A stretch of 64,000 nucleotides of DNA from Margaritifera margaritifera. Its lineage: Eukaryota; Mollusca; Bivalvia; Unionida; Margaritiferidae. Made by a program: the position numbers and the translations under genes. The stretch spans positions 1,220,001 to 1,284,000 of the forward strand of contig JAQPZY010001186.1 of the NCBI GenBank assembly GCA_029931535.1, read 5' to 3'. Below the pieces are notes generated by a model, which worked only from the letters and a program-made list of their open reading frames with translations, did not search any database and was not told where the DNA came from. Shown piece after piece: positions 61,740-64,000 of the stretch (position 1 is its first letter; each line of letters begins with the position of its first letter).

Positions 61740-62085
61740 TATTATTCCAAAGACTTACCGTCCATCACAAAAAAAATTCAACCACAAAAGACAAGCACAG
61801 CCTTATAAAAGAGCGCTTCATAAAATGTCCTATTTAATTAAAAGCCTTGTAAATGTCTGTACAAACTGCTCAAGAAAGGGAAATTTCTTGGCTGCATCCA
61901 AAACACCTAGCTCTAACCAACATGCTACATACTGTCTCATCACGCTTAGAAGAAGTCCACCGATTGGTTCAAAACGACGGATTGTTTTAGGAAGTTTTTG
62001 TTCAGCCAATGAAATTCGTTGTGATGTAACGGAGAGTGGGCGTGGGGGCAGGGTGGGGTGGGCGGTATCTACTAATATTTCTTAA
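61740..62085 (+). other. 118-codon ORF, unassigned
   Basis: The frame from ATG at 61729 is basic and contains a CTNC motif, but I recognise no family. It may be the last relic of Polinton 2 or a chance ORF in a G+C-richer patch. Its first codons overlap the G-rich tract. Confidence 0.25.
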
Positions 62086-62315
62086 CTTATGTAAACAAAA
62101 ACTGTTTTCATTACTCACATTTCCTTTGCCACCACCATTTGTATGATACTTTTTGTTTTCCCCTTCTTATTAATTCTATATTTGATCTTGCTTTTATGTT
62201 ATTCGCTTTTTTCTACTCGCCATGAGATTTAGTTTTCTAAGTTGTAAGGTCTTGCGAACTTGTGTTCTGTCCTTTTGCAAATATATTCATTTTTATGGCA
62301 ATAAAATGTTTAAAC
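62083..62315 (+). mobile_element. Retroelement-like 3' end, copy 1
   Basis: It starts cttatgtaaacaaaaactg and contains 'ctcgccatgagatttagttt'. It ends 'tttttatggcaataaaatgt' followed by 'ttaaacc'. The terminal AATAAA-like sequence and the similar copy at 63437-63695 suggest the 3' end of a non-LTR element. Confidence 0.5.
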
Positions 62316-62429
62316 CAGGAATCTTTGAACTCCCGTTTTCTTTCAAAAGGCATGTAACCCAATGCGAGGAGTATGACAATCTTTGGGACGTTTGCGTCAC
62401 TATATAATTCATGAGTCATGCCTGACTAA

Positions 62430-63436
62430 AGACATAACTGACTGTGACAGGAACTCCTTATAAAATCCAATATGGCGGAAGGCCGTAATTGTCCCGCTCC
62501 GTCTGCCAGAACGAAATATGGATAGTCTAAGTTGCCACAAACTACTCACCAGCAGACAACATATACAACGTCACTGTCTGCACAAACCAGTCAACTTCGT
62601 TTTGAAATGTAATTTTTGTTATTTTAGCAATGACTTTTGGACGAAAAGGCTGTTTTGACCCCTGTGTCATCTAAACCTTAGTATATCGTCTCCGCGCATT
62701 AATACACGAGCACATGGACTGGATCCTGCTATAGACTTCCTATCATAGATTGAAATCCAATCAAACACCACGGTAAGATTGTTTTGTTTCTTCGGCGAAT
62801 TTCATTGAATATTTGAATCACGGAATTAACAGGGGACTTCGGTGATTGGGCTTCAAAACCCAAAACTTCAGTTTAATCTAGTAATGTTTAACTTCTTTAA
62901 TTATTTATAAAAACTTTTATCTCTTGAACTATGATTAGAACTCTTTATTTATTTGTGTGAGTGTGGATATAGTTAATTATTTTAATTACTTAACTAATAC
63001 GTTTTTTAAGTGAATTTGAATAATTCTTTGAGTTACTGTATTATTAATTGACTTTTGTGAAACTCCAGGGCCCGCCATTTTCAATGTAACCTAGTAATTA
63101 TTAATTTCTTTAGCTTTTTGAATAACTTATTCGCACTCTAACTTATATATCTATCCTTATCTTGGATATTTAGTTTAAATATGTTAGTGACTTTCATGGT
63201 TTTTGCTTGGATTAATGGATTAATATGTGCCTTTGGGTTCGTCGTTTTCATTATAACCTAGTAATCACTAATCTCTTCAATGGTTGAAAGAAGTTATATT
63301 TAGATATTTGAACATAGTGGTCTGAAGCTTTCTGAAAATTTTTCGGAATGGTTTTTTATTTTGTTTTTTTTTTCTAATTAAAAATTTTGAAAACTGATTT
63401 AAAGTTTTTGAGTGGTGGAGAATATATTTTCTAGAC
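62430..63436. other. Possible promoter/5' exon region; otherwise unannotated
   Basis: At 62472 an ATG in 'ccaatatggcggaagg' opens a 17-codon frame. A good donor-like 'ccacg|gtaaga' occurs at 62770, and this patch is less A+T-rich. It could be the start of a gene to the right, but no following exon is visible. From 62880, degenerate modules 'aacctagtaat…taatttcttta' recur three times. Confidence 0.25.
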
Positions 63437-63695
63437 TTATGTAAACAAAAATTTTTTTCATTCCTTTCTTTTTCCTTGCTACCGCCATTCCTCAAGCAGT
63501 TTTTTTCAAACCTTTTTTTCCCTTTACTATCAATTCTCTATTTGATTTTATATTTATGTTAATCGTTATTTCCTACTCGCCTTGAGATTTTGTTTTGTAT
63601 AATAGAGGGGAACTTGTAAGTTCTTGCAGCTTGTTCCCAATAAATTTGTAAATATATTACTTTCATGGCAATAAAATATGTTTAAACTAAACTAA
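63437..63695 (+). mobile_element. Retroelement-like 3' end, copy 2
   Basis: Diverged copy of 62083-62315 (cttatgtaaacaaaaattt … ctcgccttgagattttgttt … catggcaataaaatatgtt) ending in a taaactaaactaaac tail, typical of target-primed retroelement tails. Confidence 0.5.
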
Positions 63696-64000
63696 ACTTC
63701 TTTTCAACATTTGTAATTTGAAGATTGTCAACGTGACTCTGATTTTTTCCTCAGAAAACACGATAGGCGTAAGGGCTTTTGTAATTTCTACGATTCTAAA
63801 AATAGCTCATTCAAAAATGGGAGAAAATTCTTTCGCGACAGGTCTTTGAGGATCAGGAAAGGAAAACAGAGATTTTTAAAGAAAACAATTACAGCAGAAT
63901 CAAAGACAAAAGTAAACTACAAGAGCTTAATGATCTTTTCTTTGATGTTGTTGTGTTTTGTTGGGGGGGGGGGTCTTTGTTTCTGCGTTTGTCGTGATAT
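63696..64000. other. No feature seen
   Basis: A+T-rich sequence with a G run at 63963-63973. Confidence 0.4.

Noticed and set aside
61729..62085. 118-codon ORF as a host gene
   Set aside because: No recognisable domain. It starts in a homopolymer-rich G tract at the edge of a decayed element, so I list it only as unassigned.

Overview
This looks like animal nuclear DNA, most likely from a mollusc and perhaps a bivalve. It is A+T-rich, its genes are spliced with multi-kilobase introns, and it is packed with microsatellites and minisatellites. It also holds tRNA-headed SINEs, MITE-like elements and a degenerate interspersed family whose ends read like 'agctcacctgg...ccaagtgagct', which I associate with molluscan genomes. 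The species call is inference; nothing here names the organism.

Layout. (1) 1-17.25 kb holds the 3' part of a CWC22-like spliceosome gene on the + strand. Four coding exons (3763-3890, 7049-7150, 12263-12453, 16531-17249) join in phase to 379 codons plus stop; earlier exons lie left of the window. Its introns hold two copies of a short inverted-repeat element, one split by a SINE with a 10-bp target duplication. They also hold several minisatellites, palindromic repeats on both sides of the third exon and a 1.46-kb TA-flanked DNA transposon relic. (2) 17.25-31 kb is gene-poor: the CWC22 3' UTR, then tandem repeats and decayed interspersed repeats. (3) About 31.1-50.3 kb is a second + strand gene for a secreted protein I cannot name. 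It has a possible 5' UTR exon ending at 31369, a signal-peptide exon (ATG at 35003), a possible small phase 1-1 exon (43521-43637) and a very large last exon (46445-49077). The last exon encodes about 877 residues of Asn/Ser/Thr/Gln-rich sequence with one cysteine, next to the stop. A 20-bp x 30 minisatellite lies in its presumed 3' UTR.

(4) An intron of that gene contains an 8,750-bp Polinton/Maverick-type element (36984-45733). I delimit it by diverged inverted repeats of about 190 bp and a 6-bp target duplication (CTACCT). It carries a broken chromodomain integrase with the D, D and E codons still present. The possible small exon of the host gene lies inside it. (5) 53.65-61.7 kb holds a second, more decayed Polinton-like element in the order integrase, unassigned and basic ORFs, hexon-like major capsid protein, adenain-like protease, FtsK/A32-like ATPase. 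A 3.4-kb, 45-bp x about 76 minisatellite sits inside the capsid pseudogene. It has no length change in any unit and keeps one + strand frame open for 1,111 codons. (6) 62.1-64 kb has two diverged copies of a retroelement-like 3' end and no clear gene.

The two host genes show no functional link. The notable biology is the pair of virus-like DNA transposons and what they have contributed: a candidate captured exon and an in-frame repeat expansion of a capsid gene.
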